Origin: an uncultured Solobacterium sp. | GTDB taxonomy: Bacteria > Bacillota_I > Bacilli_A > Erysipelotrichales > Erysipelotrichaceae | Assembly (NCBI GenBank): GCA_905194705.1 | Contig: CAJJTI010000032.1 | Span: 1 to 15,945, forward strand | Reading direction: 5' to 3' | DNA: 15,945 bases | Shown here: positions 1 to 6,956 of the stretch, one piece after another | Position numbering within the stretch: the first letter of the stretch is position 1 | Layout of the letters: every line of letters begins with the position of its first letter | Program-made: the position numbers and the translations under genes | Notes under the pieces: generated by a model | The model's database searches: none | Told to the model about the DNA's origin: nothing | The model's input: only the letters and a program-made list of their open reading frames with translations

Positions 1-84
1 TTAATTAAGCCTTCTCAACCACTTTTTTTGCTTAAAAACTGTAAAATTCAGGATTGTACTATTTATTTCTTAAGATTTCAAATT
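1..84. other. AT-rich non-coding stretch after the PTS-like gene
   Basis: These 84 bases after the PTS-like stop codon hold no ribosome binding site, no clear terminator hairpin and no supported reading frame. If the metG operon ends here, its terminator is either rho-dependent or left of the window. Confidence 0.4.
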
Positions 85-1626
85 TTACTTGACTTGACGT
101 ACATATTCTCGTATTTCTTTGGAAATTCCTTTACGTATCATCGTACTTGCTGAGCCAAAACAAATCGCATAACCTGCTTTAGTTTCGTAGATTCTTACTG
201 AACCCAAATCATTTAATTTTGATACATCAAGTAAAGTTGGATCATATAAACTTACAACAAGTCTATTTACAGATGAATGCACGAATTTTACGTTATTTAT
301 GCCACCTAATGTTTCAATCGTACCTTTGATGATTTTATCTCTTTGACCAGTTCTAAATAAATCTAGAGCTAAGTAGTTAAAGTAGAATTTAGTTGCCAGA
401 AAATAAATCACTGCAAAGATAACACCTACAATGACAACTTTAATAATAGATTCTTGTAGTTGCGTATTACCTGCATAACTGATTAGTTCTAATAAAGTTC
501 CAGGATTAACTGCAATTGTGGAAAAGCCTGTATATCTAAATCCAAGAGAAACATGCATTGCCTGGAATATACCATACATTAAACCAGTACAAGCAATATG
601 AAAAAAGAATAGTAATGGGCATAATGTTAATAACACTAATTCTACTGGCAAAATTGTTCCACAAAATAAAGAAATAATTGTTGTAAATAAATAGAATAAG
701 AACAGCTTAGATCGTTCAAGACGGTCTGTTTGCATAGAGAAGAACGCCCATAACATAGCTGGAATTGCAAAAATATTCAAAACATAATATGGCGTAATAA
801 AGCGACCACTCATGTTCGCTACTTGACCAATTTCAATTTGACTGGTCCAAATATTAACGTCTCCTGTAACATTTGCTCCAGCTATACTTACCCAAGAACC
901 ACCACTTGTTCCATACCAGAATGGGGTCTTAATAATCGTACCTAAATTACATACAGACAGTAATCTATCAAATATGCCATAAATAACTAGGTTAATTGGA
1001 TTTGTTGTATCTAAGGCAATAAAATTAATGACATCTGTAATGCCCTTTAATACATAAGGCCATCCATACGCCACTAATATACCAGCTAAAGCAGAAAGAA
1101 TAATTGTACGAACAACGCATCCCGTATCTTTACTGATAAAGGAGAAGAAACCATATTCCCCTCTTCTTCTACTTGCCGAAAAACTATTTAATGTAATCAT
1201 CGCAATCAATATTGTTGCAACAATACCTGTTTGAAGAGGATAATGTATACCACTACTTAAATGTGATGAAGTAACATATAAGCCTAAAATGGCACTATAT
1301 ACAGCCGCACCTAAGTCACTTCTTGCAAAGTACATTGTAAATACTGCATAAGTAACATAACCTGCAAATGCTGAAACAATTGTTGTTGCACTTCCCTTTT
1401 TCTTTGATACAACTCGTAATAAGAAAATTAATGGAAAGTTAACAATAAGAAATGTCCCTACTTTAGAAACAGCTTCAGCAATTACAATTAATAAGTTATT
1501 TTGAATAGAATAAAGCGTTGCAAAAGCTGGGTTAATCATTAAATTACTTAAACCCACCATTACGGTCGCGACCATTAAAATCCCTATTGGGAATACTAAT
1601 AATTCAAATAATGAATGCCATTTCAT
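85..1626 (-). CDS. Degenerate PTS glucose-superfamily EIIC-EIIB protein (probable pseudo-transporter)
   Basis: This 513-residue polytopic membrane protein has the fold signature of a glucose-superfamily PTS permease. Roughly 10 hydrophobic segments fill residues 1-415, followed by an EIIB-like domain at about 430-505. The EIIC alignment is recognisable: RLL..., then TPFWY (residues 221-236), match the canonical RLLIPFGLHH...PFW stretch, and GTILPVEL (323-330) matches GITEPIEF. The key residues are changed: the HH pair is Gly229-Thr230, the ITEP Glu is Leu326, and in EIIB the DACxTRLR phosphocysteine is Ser452 (HSSVNRL, codon at 271-273). There is no EIIA domain. Known family members need that Cys to phosphorylate the sugar. 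I infer that this protein cannot do PTS phosphotransfer and may be a facilitator, sensor or scaffold. It lies 18 bp after the NAD kinase and is probably co-transcribed; its ribosome binding site (AAAGATGG) is weak. Family call is firm, function unknown. Confidence 0.85.
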   Translation of the reverse strand: MKWHSLFELLVFPIGILMVATVMVGLSNLMINPAFATLYSIQNNLLIVIAEAVSKVGTFLIVNFPLIFLLRVVSKKKGSATTIVSAFAGYVTYAVFTMYFARSDLGAAVYSAILGLYVTSSHLSSGIHYPLQTGIVATILIAMITLNSFSASRRRGEYGFFSFISKDTGCVVRTIILSALAGILVAYGWPYVLKGITDVINFIALDTTNPINLVIYGIFDRLLSVCNLGTIIKTPFWYGTSGGSWVSIAGANVTGDVNIWTSQIEIGQVANMSGRFITPYYVLNIFAIPAMLWAFFSMQTDRLERSKLFLFYLFTTIISLFCGTILPVELVLLTLCPLLFFFHIACTGLMYGIFQAMHVSLGFRYTGFSTIAVNPGTLLELISYAGNTQLQESIIKVVIVGVIFAVIYFLATKFYFNYLALDLFRTGQRDKIIKGTIETLGGINNVKFVHSSVNRLVVSLYDPTLLDVSKLNDLGSVRIYETKAGYAICFGSASTMIRKGISKEIREYVRQVK

Positions 1627-1644
1627 AAAGTACCATCTTTCTTT

Positions 1645-2418
1645 TTAAAATAAACTTTTTAAACGTTTAAAATATGAAATATTTCGACAACGCAATAAAT
1701 TTACTTTCTTTATATCACTAGTTTCTACAAGTATCGTTTCACAACCATCAAGTGGATATACTTCCGAGTCTACGCCAAGAATTGCACGATTAAAATCTTC
1801 TGACTTCAAAGCAACTCTTGTATTACCTTTCATTACAATAGGCGCACCAAGAGAGCGATATTTACTATGATGAATACCTGCTATTTCGCTCATAATAATC
1901 GCGTCCATTCCCTCTACAATAACAGCTCCACCAAGAGATCTGTTATAGGCGGTACTGCCAAGTTGTGTTGCAATACATATACCCGTCCCTCTAAAATCTT
2001 CAAAGAAATTATCATCTACAGATATATGCAATACTTGTGTACGGGCTACATTTTCAATACGCATTTCATTTAATGCATAATAAATTTGTTTGCCTGTATC
2101 CACTTTTAAAAGAGGATAACTGATTGTGGATAAATCATTTGTTAAGAATTGTTCTAAGAATGTATCAAATTCATTGTCACTATAGTCTGTAAAAAAGCCC
2201 AAAGTACCAGTATGTAGACCATAGAACTTCAAATTTTCTATTTTATCTATATATTTATGTACAGCATATAAGAAAGTGCCATCTCCCCCGATAACAAATA
2301 CAACTTCGGGATTTTCATCATTTCTTATTCTATTTGCCGGTTTTAAAGCAGCTTCAAGCTTATCTGATATCTCTTTTGATAAATCATCGATTCGATGAAC
2401 AATTGTATAAGTTTGCAT
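1645..2418 (-). CDS. nadK: NAD kinase (ATP-dependent, short Gram-positive type)
   Basis: The enzyme phosphorylates NAD+ at the 2'-OH of the adenosine ribose to make NADP+, in the cytoplasm. The 257-residue length fits short Bacillota NAD kinases. Visible motifs are GGDGT (residues 44-48, diphosphate binding and catalysis), the NE pair (117-118) and GSTAYNRSLGGA (154-165). The stretch just before the last motif is ATQLGS, where the family usually has STPTGS, so the Pro and Thr are replaced. The ATG start is supported by AAGAGG about 5 bases upstream. The gene follows metG by 42 bp and precedes the PTS-like gene by 18 bp, so all three probably share a transcript. The hairpin directly upstream could lower its expression relative to metG. 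The B. subtilis paralogues are called ppnKA and ppnKB; I cannot tell which one this corresponds to. Confidence 0.93.
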   Translation of the reverse strand: MQTYTIVHRIDDLSKEISDKLEAALKPANRIRNDENPEVVFVIGGDGTFLYAVHKYIDKIENLKFYGLHTGTLGFFTDYSDNEFDTFLEQFLTNDLSTISYPLLKVDTGKQIYYALNEMRIENVARTQVLHISVDDNFFEDFRGTGICIATQLGSTAYNRSLGGAVIVEGMDAIIMSEIAGIHHSKYRSLGAPIVMKGNTRVALKSEDFNRAILGVDSEVYPLDGCETILVETSDIKKVNLLRCRNISYFKRLKSLF

Positions 2419-2430
2419 GTTACCTCTTTT

Positions 2431-2454
2431 GAAAAGGGCATGAATTACATGCCC
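2431..2454 (-). terminator. Hairpin after metG, weak terminator or attenuator
   Basis: Read on the minus strand, a perfect 7-bp stem GGGCATG / CATGCCC with the loop TAATT begins 6 bases after the metG stop codon and is followed by TTTTC. The T run is short, so termination is probably partial, letting some transcripts continue into the NAD kinase, whose ribosome binding site lies immediately downstream. It could instead be an RNA-processing or stabilising 3' hairpin for metG. Confidence 0.55.
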
Positions 2455-2460
2455 ACTTTA

Positions 2461-4401
2461 TTAATAAACTCTTGTACCAGCAGATAAATCGTTTACTTCT
2501 ACTACTGCAAGTTCTTTATCATCTTTACCAGCTAATAACATACCGTTGCTTTCAATACCACGGATAATTGCTGGTTTCAAGTTAGCCACAACAACAACTG
2601 ATTTACCAATCATTTGTCCTGCTGTATAGCTCTTTGCAATACCTGAAACAATTTGTCTAGGTGTACCTTCTCCTAAATCAACCTTTAGGATTAATAGCTT
2701 GTCACTATCAGGATGTTTTTCACAAGATACAACTTTACCAACACGTAAATCTACTTTTTCAAAATCACTTGGTTCAATCATAGATTTTTTCTTGGCTTCA
2801 GCTTCTCTTTTTTGAGCAATTTTTTCTTGAATTGCATTAACTTTAACCATTACTTCTTTTTCATCTAAACGTTGGAATAAGATTTCAGGTTTTTTAGTTA
2901 CGCAAATACCATTTTCTAACTGTCCAAATGTTTGAACTGATTCGATATCACGTTTTTGTGTATTTAATTGATTTAAAATCTTTTCACTTGTTACTGGTAA
3001 GAATGGTTCAAGCAATACTGCTGAAATACGAATACTTTCTAATAAGTTATATAGCACTGTTGCGAGTCTAGAAATTGAATCTGGATCTTTAGCTAGAGCC
3101 CATGGCATTGTTTCGTCGATATATTTGTTGCAACGAGCAAGCAAGCTGAATATATCACTAATTGCATCTGCAACACGTAATTCATTCATATGTGCATCTA
3201 CATTTTTAACTGTAGTCATTGCTAATGTCTTTAATTCATCATCTAGTGGTTCATTAATTTCAGGATTTGCAATTTCTCCATTGAAGTATTTATTCTGCAT
3301 GGATAATGTACGGTTAACTAAGTTACCTAAATTATTTGCTAAATCACTGTTAATTCTTTCAATCATTAATTCATATGTAACATGACCATCTTGAGCAAAT
3401 GGCATTTCATGTAACATGATATATCTAACCGCATCTTGTCCAAATAGATTTACTAAATCATCTGCGTAAATAACATTCCCTTTACTCTTAGACATTTTAG
3501 AATCGCCTGTTAATAACCATGGGTGACCAAAAATCTTCTTAGGTAGTGGTTCACCAAGTGCCATTAACATAATTGGCCAGTAAATTGTATGGAAACGCAT
3601 GATATCTTTACCAATTAGATGTAAATCAACTGGCCAGTATTTCTTATACATTGGATCACTGTTTCCATCTGCATCATAACCTAAACCTGTAATATAGTTT
3701 GTTAATGCATCAATCCATACATAAACAACATGTTTTGGATCAAAATCAACAGGTACGCCCCATGTAAATGAAGTACGAGATACACATAAATCTTGTAAGC
3801 CTGGTTTAATGAAGTTGTTAATCATTTCATTCTTACGAGATTCTGGTTGAATGAAGTCTGGGTGGCTTTCAATATATTCTAATAATTGATCAGCATATTT
3901 ACTCATTCTGAAAAAATATGCTTCTTCCTGCATAGGTTTTACTTCGCTACCACAGATTGGGCATTTACCATCTTCTGTTAACTGGCTCTTTGTATAGAAT
4001 GCTTCACACTCTTGACAATACATGCCTTCGTAGTGACCTTTATAAATATCACCTTTGTCATAAAGCTTCTTAAATATTTTCTGCACTTGTTTTTCGTGAT
4101 ACTCATCTGTTGTACGAATAAACTTGTCATAAGTAACATTCATGCAGTCGAATTGATCTTTTACAATTCCAGCTACTTTATCAACAAATTCTTTAGGTGT
4201 TACACCTTCAAGCTTTGCTTTTTCTTCTACTTTTTGACCATGTTCATCTGTTCCAGTTTGAAAACGAACATCATATCCTGTCATTCTCTTATAACGACAA
4301 ATTGAATCTGCTAAAACAATTTCATATACATTACCAATATGTGGCTTACCTGATGTATATGTAATTGCCGTTGTTAAATAATACGGTGTTTTATTCTCCA
4401 T
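2461..4401 (-). CDS. metG: Methionyl-tRNA synthetase with C-terminal tRNA-binding domain
   Basis: The enzyme charges tRNA-Met and initiator tRNA with methionine. The class I signatures are present: HIGN (residues 21-24) and KMSKS (302-306). A zinc knuckle is formed by Cys129/Cys132 and Cys147/Cys150. The anticodon-binding helical domain spans about 340-500, and an EMAP/Trbp111-like tRNA-binding OB fold lies at about 545-646 (FEKVDLRVGKV, HPDSDKL, SNGMLLAG). The 646 residues fit the dimeric bacterial form with this appended domain. The start chosen is ATG at 4401: GGAGG lies 5 bases upstream. A longer frame would begin with TTG at 4413, but that codon abuts the ribosome binding site itself and is unlikely. 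A good -10 box lies about 48 bp upstream. No T-box or S-box structure was recognised in the short leader. It is first in a probable metG-nadK-PTS operon. Confidence 0.97.
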   Translation of the reverse strand: MENKTPYYLTTAITYTSGKPHIGNVYEIVLADSICRYKRMTGYDVRFQTGTDEHGQKVEEKAKLEGVTPKEFVDKVAGIVKDQFDCMNVTYDKFIRTTDEYHEKQVQKIFKKLYDKGDIYKGHYEGMYCQECEAFYTKSQLTEDGKCPICGSEVKPMQEEAYFFRMSKYADQLLEYIESHPDFIQPESRKNEMINNFIKPGLQDLCVSRTSFTWGVPVDFDPKHVVYVWIDALTNYITGLGYDADGNSDPMYKKYWPVDLHLIGKDIMRFHTIYWPIMLMALGEPLPKKIFGHPWLLTGDSKMSKSKGNVIYADDLVNLFGQDAVRYIMLHEMPFAQDGHVTYELMIERINSDLANNLGNLVNRTLSMQNKYFNGEIANPEINEPLDDELKTLAMTTVKNVDAHMNELRVADAISDIFSLLARCNKYIDETMPWALAKDPDSISRLATVLYNLLESIRISAVLLEPFLPVTSEKILNQLNTQKRDIESVQTFGQLENGICVTKKPEILFQRLDEKEVMVKVNAIQEKIAQKREAEAKKKSMIEPSDFEKVDLRVGKVVSCEKHPDSDKLLILKVDLGEGTPRQIVSGIAKSYTAGQMIGKSVVVVANLKPAIIRGIESNGMLLAGKDDKELAVVEVNDLSAGTRVY

Positions 4402-4448
4402 ATATGCCTCCAATGCTTTGTTTTTAATAATTTTTTTATATCTACTTA

Positions 4449-4454
4449 ATTATA
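4449..4454 (-). promoter_or_regulatory. Putative metG promoter, -10 box
   Basis: On the minus strand a perfect TATAAT lies 47 bases before the metG ATG. The -35 position has only a weak match (TTTAAT at 17 bp spacing), in very AT-rich sequence that could act as an UP element. The predicted leader is about 40 nt, too short for a T-box riboswitch. The whole 4402-4668 interval between metG and csp must also hold the csp promoter on the other strand; candidates there (GATAAT at 4586, TGTTAT at 4596) are too weak to choose between. Confidence 0.5.
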
Positions 4455-4668
4455 CATAAAATCATTATTTAATTAAACAAAAGATATATGATGAAAAGCT
4501 GAATTCTAAACAAATAAATTCGTTTTATTTTTCATAATTTTACATAAATTTTATTTATCTCAACGTAAAAATTACTTGATTGTTTGATAATGCAATGTTA
4601 TTTTTTAGTAGAGTATTCTTTATCTAACAACAAGACAAAGGATGCATAGAAGAGGAGATTCAAGCGTA

Positions 4669-4869
4669 ATGGCAACAGGAAAAGTTAAGTGGTTCAATGC
4701 TGAAAAGGGTTACGGTTTTATCACAGCTGATGATGGAACTGATATCTTCGTTCATTATTCCGCTATTCAAGGTGAAGGCTTCAAAACACTAGACGAAGGT
4801 CAAGCAGTAAGTTTCGACGTTTCTCAAAGTGACCGTGGTCCTCAAGCATCTAACGTTGTAAAACTTTAA
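4669..4869 (+). CDS. Cold-shock domain protein
   Basis: This 66-residue single cold-shock domain protein binds single-stranded RNA and DNA and acts as an RNA chaperone. It begins [18 protein letters not shown] and carries the RNP1 motif KGYGFI and the RNP2 motif DIFVHY, with no extra domain; length and sequence are typical of the CspA/CspB family. The start used is ATG 4669, because the conserved family N-terminus begins there and AGAGGAG lies 11 bases upstream. An in-frame ATG at 4642 would add nine non-family residues (HRRGDSS...) containing the ribosome binding site, so it is rejected. The gene is probably monocistronic: it is divergent from metG and followed 31 bp later by a strong terminator. 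Csp mRNAs often have structured 5' leaders that respond to temperature; the intergenic length allows one here but does not prove it. Confidence 0.95.
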   Translation: MATGKVKWFNAEKGYGFITADDGTDIFVHYSAIQGEGFKTLDEGQAVSFDVSQSDRGPQASNVVKL

Positions 4870-4900
4870 TTATAAAGATTCACGACTATAGATTTTTCGA

Positions 4901-4935
4901 AAAGAGCTATCTATCATAAGATAGCCTCTTTTTTT
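4901..4935 (+). terminator. Rho-independent terminator after csp
   Basis: The stem AAAGAGCTATCT pairs with AGATAG-C-CTCTTT around the loop ATCATA (one bulged C), and is followed directly by a run of T residues through 4935. Placement just after the csp stop codon makes this a convincing intrinsic terminator. It isolates csp from the downstream kinase gene, whose start is only about 43 bp further on. Confidence 0.9.
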
Positions 4936-4977
4936 ATGGTAAAATGGTTAAATACAAGTTAATAAGGGGTTAAATGT

Positions 4978-5901
4978 ATGGGAATTGTTGTTATTGGTGC
5001 TGTTTTTGTTGATATTAAAGGATATCCTATCAACCAATTTGTACCAGATGGTAGAAATGCTGGCAAAGTTATAGAAACACATGGTGGTGTATCAAGAAAT
5101 GTAGTAGAAGATATTGCCAATGTAGAACTTAAGCCTACATTTGTATCAGTTGTAGATAAGACAGGCATCAGTACAGATGTTATAGATAAATTAAACCGTC
5201 ATAAAGTAAATACACAATATATTCAAAGGACTGATGATGGTTTAGGTACATGGCTGGCAATCTTCAATAATGAAGGAGACGTATTTGCTTCGATTTCTAA
5301 ACGTCCTGATTTATCACCAATATCAGAAATGTTAGATTTATATGGTGATGAAATCATTCGTGATGCAGATAGTGTAGTTGTAGAAATTGATATGGAATCA
5401 GACTTATTACGTCGCATATTTACACTAGCTGATAAATATAACAAAAAGGTATATGCAGTAGTTTCTAATATGTCTATTGCCAGCGAAAGAAGAGATTTAA
5501 TGAAGCAAACGGATTGCGTAGTATGTAACTTGCAGGAAGCTGAAATCTTATTTTCAAGTGATTACAGCAATCATTCTGTAGAAGAACTTGCTGAGATTAT
5601 TTCTAAGAGTGCAAAAAAAGCGCATTATCCAAAAGTAGTTGTAACCATGGGCGAAAATGGTGCTGTCTATTGTGATGAAAATGGATATGGTATTTGTCCT
5701 GCTCAAAAGACAGCTGTTGTGGATACTACAGGAGCTGGTGATGCCTTCTTTGCTGGAGTTGCAATAGGTTTAACATATCATAAGACACTTGCTGAATCTT
5801 GTCAGATAGGTACAAAACTTGCTTCCAGCGTTATTGCCACAAAAGAAGCAGTATGTCCAAGATTCCAACCTGGTGAATTCAATATTGAAATTAACGACTA
5901 A
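4978..5901 (+). CDS. PfkB/ribokinase-family kinase, pseudouridine-kinase-like
   Basis: This 307-residue protein is a PfkB-family sugar or nucleoside kinase. The N-terminus VVIGAVFVDIKGY and the GGVSRN motif (residues 36-41) correspond to the first family signature. N184 and E187 form the Mg/phosphate-binding N..E pair, and DTTGAGDAFFAG (249-260) is the second signature, with Asp255 as catalytic base and GAGD as the anion hole. GGVxRN preceded by a GK(V/I) segment resembles PsuK (pseudouridine kinase) more than ribokinase or fructokinase. However, no PsuG glycosidase or nucleoside transporter gene is adjacent, so the substrate is left open. The ATG is preceded by AAGGGG with an 8-base spacer. 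A possible -10 (TAAAAT, 4940-4945) lies just after the csp terminator. The gene converges on prs, sharing a bidirectional terminator. Family certain, substrate uncertain. Confidence 0.9.
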   Translation: MGIVVIGAVFVDIKGYPINQFVPDGRNAGKVIETHGGVSRNVVEDIANVELKPTFVSVVDKTGISTDVIDKLNRHKVNTQYIQRTDDGLGTWLAIFNNEGDVFASISKRPDLSPISEMLDLYGDEIIRDADSVVVEIDMESDLLRRIFTLADKYNKKVYAVVSNMSIASERRDLMKQTDCVVCNLQEAEILFSSDYSNHSVEELAEIISKSAKKAHYPKVVVTMGENGAVYCDENGYGICPAQKTAVVDTTGAGDAFFAGVAIGLTYHKTLAESCQIGTKLASSVIATKEAVCPRFQPGEFNIEIND

Positions 5902-5902
5902 T

Positions 5903-5930
5903 ATAAAAAGAAGCAATTGCTTCTTTTTAT
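5903..5930. terminator. Bidirectional terminator between pfkB-type kinase and prs
   Basis: This is a perfect 28-bp palindrome centred at 5916/5917: an A-run, GAAGC, AATT, GCTTC, T-run. It forms a GC-containing hairpin flanked by A residues on one side and T residues on the other, so it presents a stem plus U-tract to transcripts from either strand. It lies in the 51-bp gap between two convergent genes, exactly where a shared terminator is expected. Confidence 0.9.
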
Positions 5931-5952
5931 TTATATGCATTTATTGTAGAAA

Positions 5953-6939
5953 TTAGTCTTCTAAACTTTGTAATTTTTTACTTTCATATAAGTCATATAC
6001 ACGTGATACTGACTTATGGTTTTGAATTGCATCAATAGCTTGAGCAATCATATCAGCTACAGATAATTGAACAATCTTTTCGCATTTCTTAGCTTCTTCT
6101 GTTAGTGGGATTGTATCTGTAACATACATCTTTGTAATTGGTGAATTTTGAATCTTTTCGATTGCATCTCTTGAGAAAATGCCATGAGATACAGCCGCAT
6201 AAACTTCTTTAGCACCATGTTCTGCAATAATCTTGCAGGCAGCTACTAGAGATCCTGCAGTATCACAAATATCATCTACAACGATACATGTCTTGCCTTC
6301 AACATCACCGATAACGTTTTGTGCTTCTACTTCGTTTGGACGAGGTCTGCGTTTATCAACGATAGCTAATGGAGCTTGTAAAATTTCAGCTAAACGTCTA
6401 GCTCTTACAACTCCACCATGGTCTGGTGAAACAACAACGAAGTTATCTTTTTCAACTTTCATTGTCTTCAAGATATGATAGCCTAACATTGGAACTGAAG
6501 TTAAATCATCAACTGGAATATCGAAGAAACCTTGAATTTGTGGAGCGTGAATATCAATTGTTAATACACGACTTGCTCCAGCTGTTTGTAATAAATTAGC
6601 AACTAATTTTGCTGTAATAGGTTGGTGAGCATCAGCTTTACGATCTTGTCTAGCATAACCAAAATATGGTGTGATAACATTGATTTCGGCAGCACTGGCT
6701 CTCTTTAGTGCATCGATACATACAAGAACTTCCATTAATCTTTCTGTAACTGGAGTACATGTAGATTGTACTAAGAATACAGAACGTCCTCTGACTGTTT
6801 CTTGTGGTGTAACAAGAATTTCACCGTCAGCGAAATGATCCACTTTAATTTTACCTAGTGGAAGCTCAAGATCTTCAGCAATTTTGCTTGCGAGGTCTAC
6901 ACTTGATGTAAGTGCGAAAATGATTGTTTCCTTTACCAT
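5953..6939 (-). CDS. prs: Ribose-phosphate pyrophosphokinase (PRPP synthetase), class I
   Basis: The enzyme makes 5-phosphoribosyl-1-pyrophosphate from ribose 5-phosphate and ATP, feeding purine, pyrimidine, NAD, His and Trp synthesis. Diagnostic segments are FGYARQDRK (residues 93-101, ATP loop), His131 in DIHAPQIQGFFDIPVD, SPDHGGVVRARRLAE (171-185), RRPRPNEVE (197-205) and the PRPP-binding loop VVDDICDTAGS (220-230). The loop has Cys225 where Ile/Met is commoner. The 328 residues are slightly above the usual ~315 because of a C-terminal extension ending ESKKLQSLED. The ATG is 17 bp after the glmU stop codon; the only purine-rich site (AGGGAG) overlaps that stop and is 13 bases away, a longer spacer than usual, which suggests translation linked to glmU. 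The glmU-prs pair is conserved in Bacillota. Confidence 0.97.
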   Translation of the reverse strand: MVKETIIFALTSSVDLASKIAEDLELPLGKIKVDHFADGEILVTPQETVRGRSVFLVQSTCTPVTERLMEVLVCIDALKRASAAEINVITPYFGYARQDRKADAHQPITAKLVANLLQTAGASRVLTIDIHAPQIQGFFDIPVDDLTSVPMLGYHILKTMKVEKDNFVVVSPDHGGVVRARRLAEILQAPLAIVDKRRPRPNEVEAQNVIGDVEGKTCIVVDDICDTAGSLVAACKIIAEHGAKEVYAAVSHGIFSRDAIEKIQNSPITKMYVTDTIPLTEEAKKCEKIVQLSVADMIAQAIDAIQNHKSVSRVYDLYESKKLQSLED

Positions 6940-6956
6940 GTTTTCTTTTTTTCTCC

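Noticed and set aside
85..1626. Sequencing error or pseudogene explaining the altered PTS motifs
   Set aside because: Three separate motifs are altered by in-frame substitutions, the frame is open over its full length, and the hydrophobic pattern is kept.
4012..4305. Plus-strand frame of 97 codons opposite metG
   Set aside because: It is the antisense shadow of a strongly conserved metG region, with Ile/Phe/Cys-rich low-quality sequence and no ribosome binding site.
4402..4448. T-box or SAM riboswitch ahead of metG
   Set aside because: The predicted leader is only about 40 nt and AT-rich, with no specifier stem, T-box sequence or S-box helices.
4642..4668. Longer cold-shock protein starting at ATG 4642
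   Set aside because: The extra residues would include the ribosome binding site and are unlike the conserved MATGKVKWF family start.
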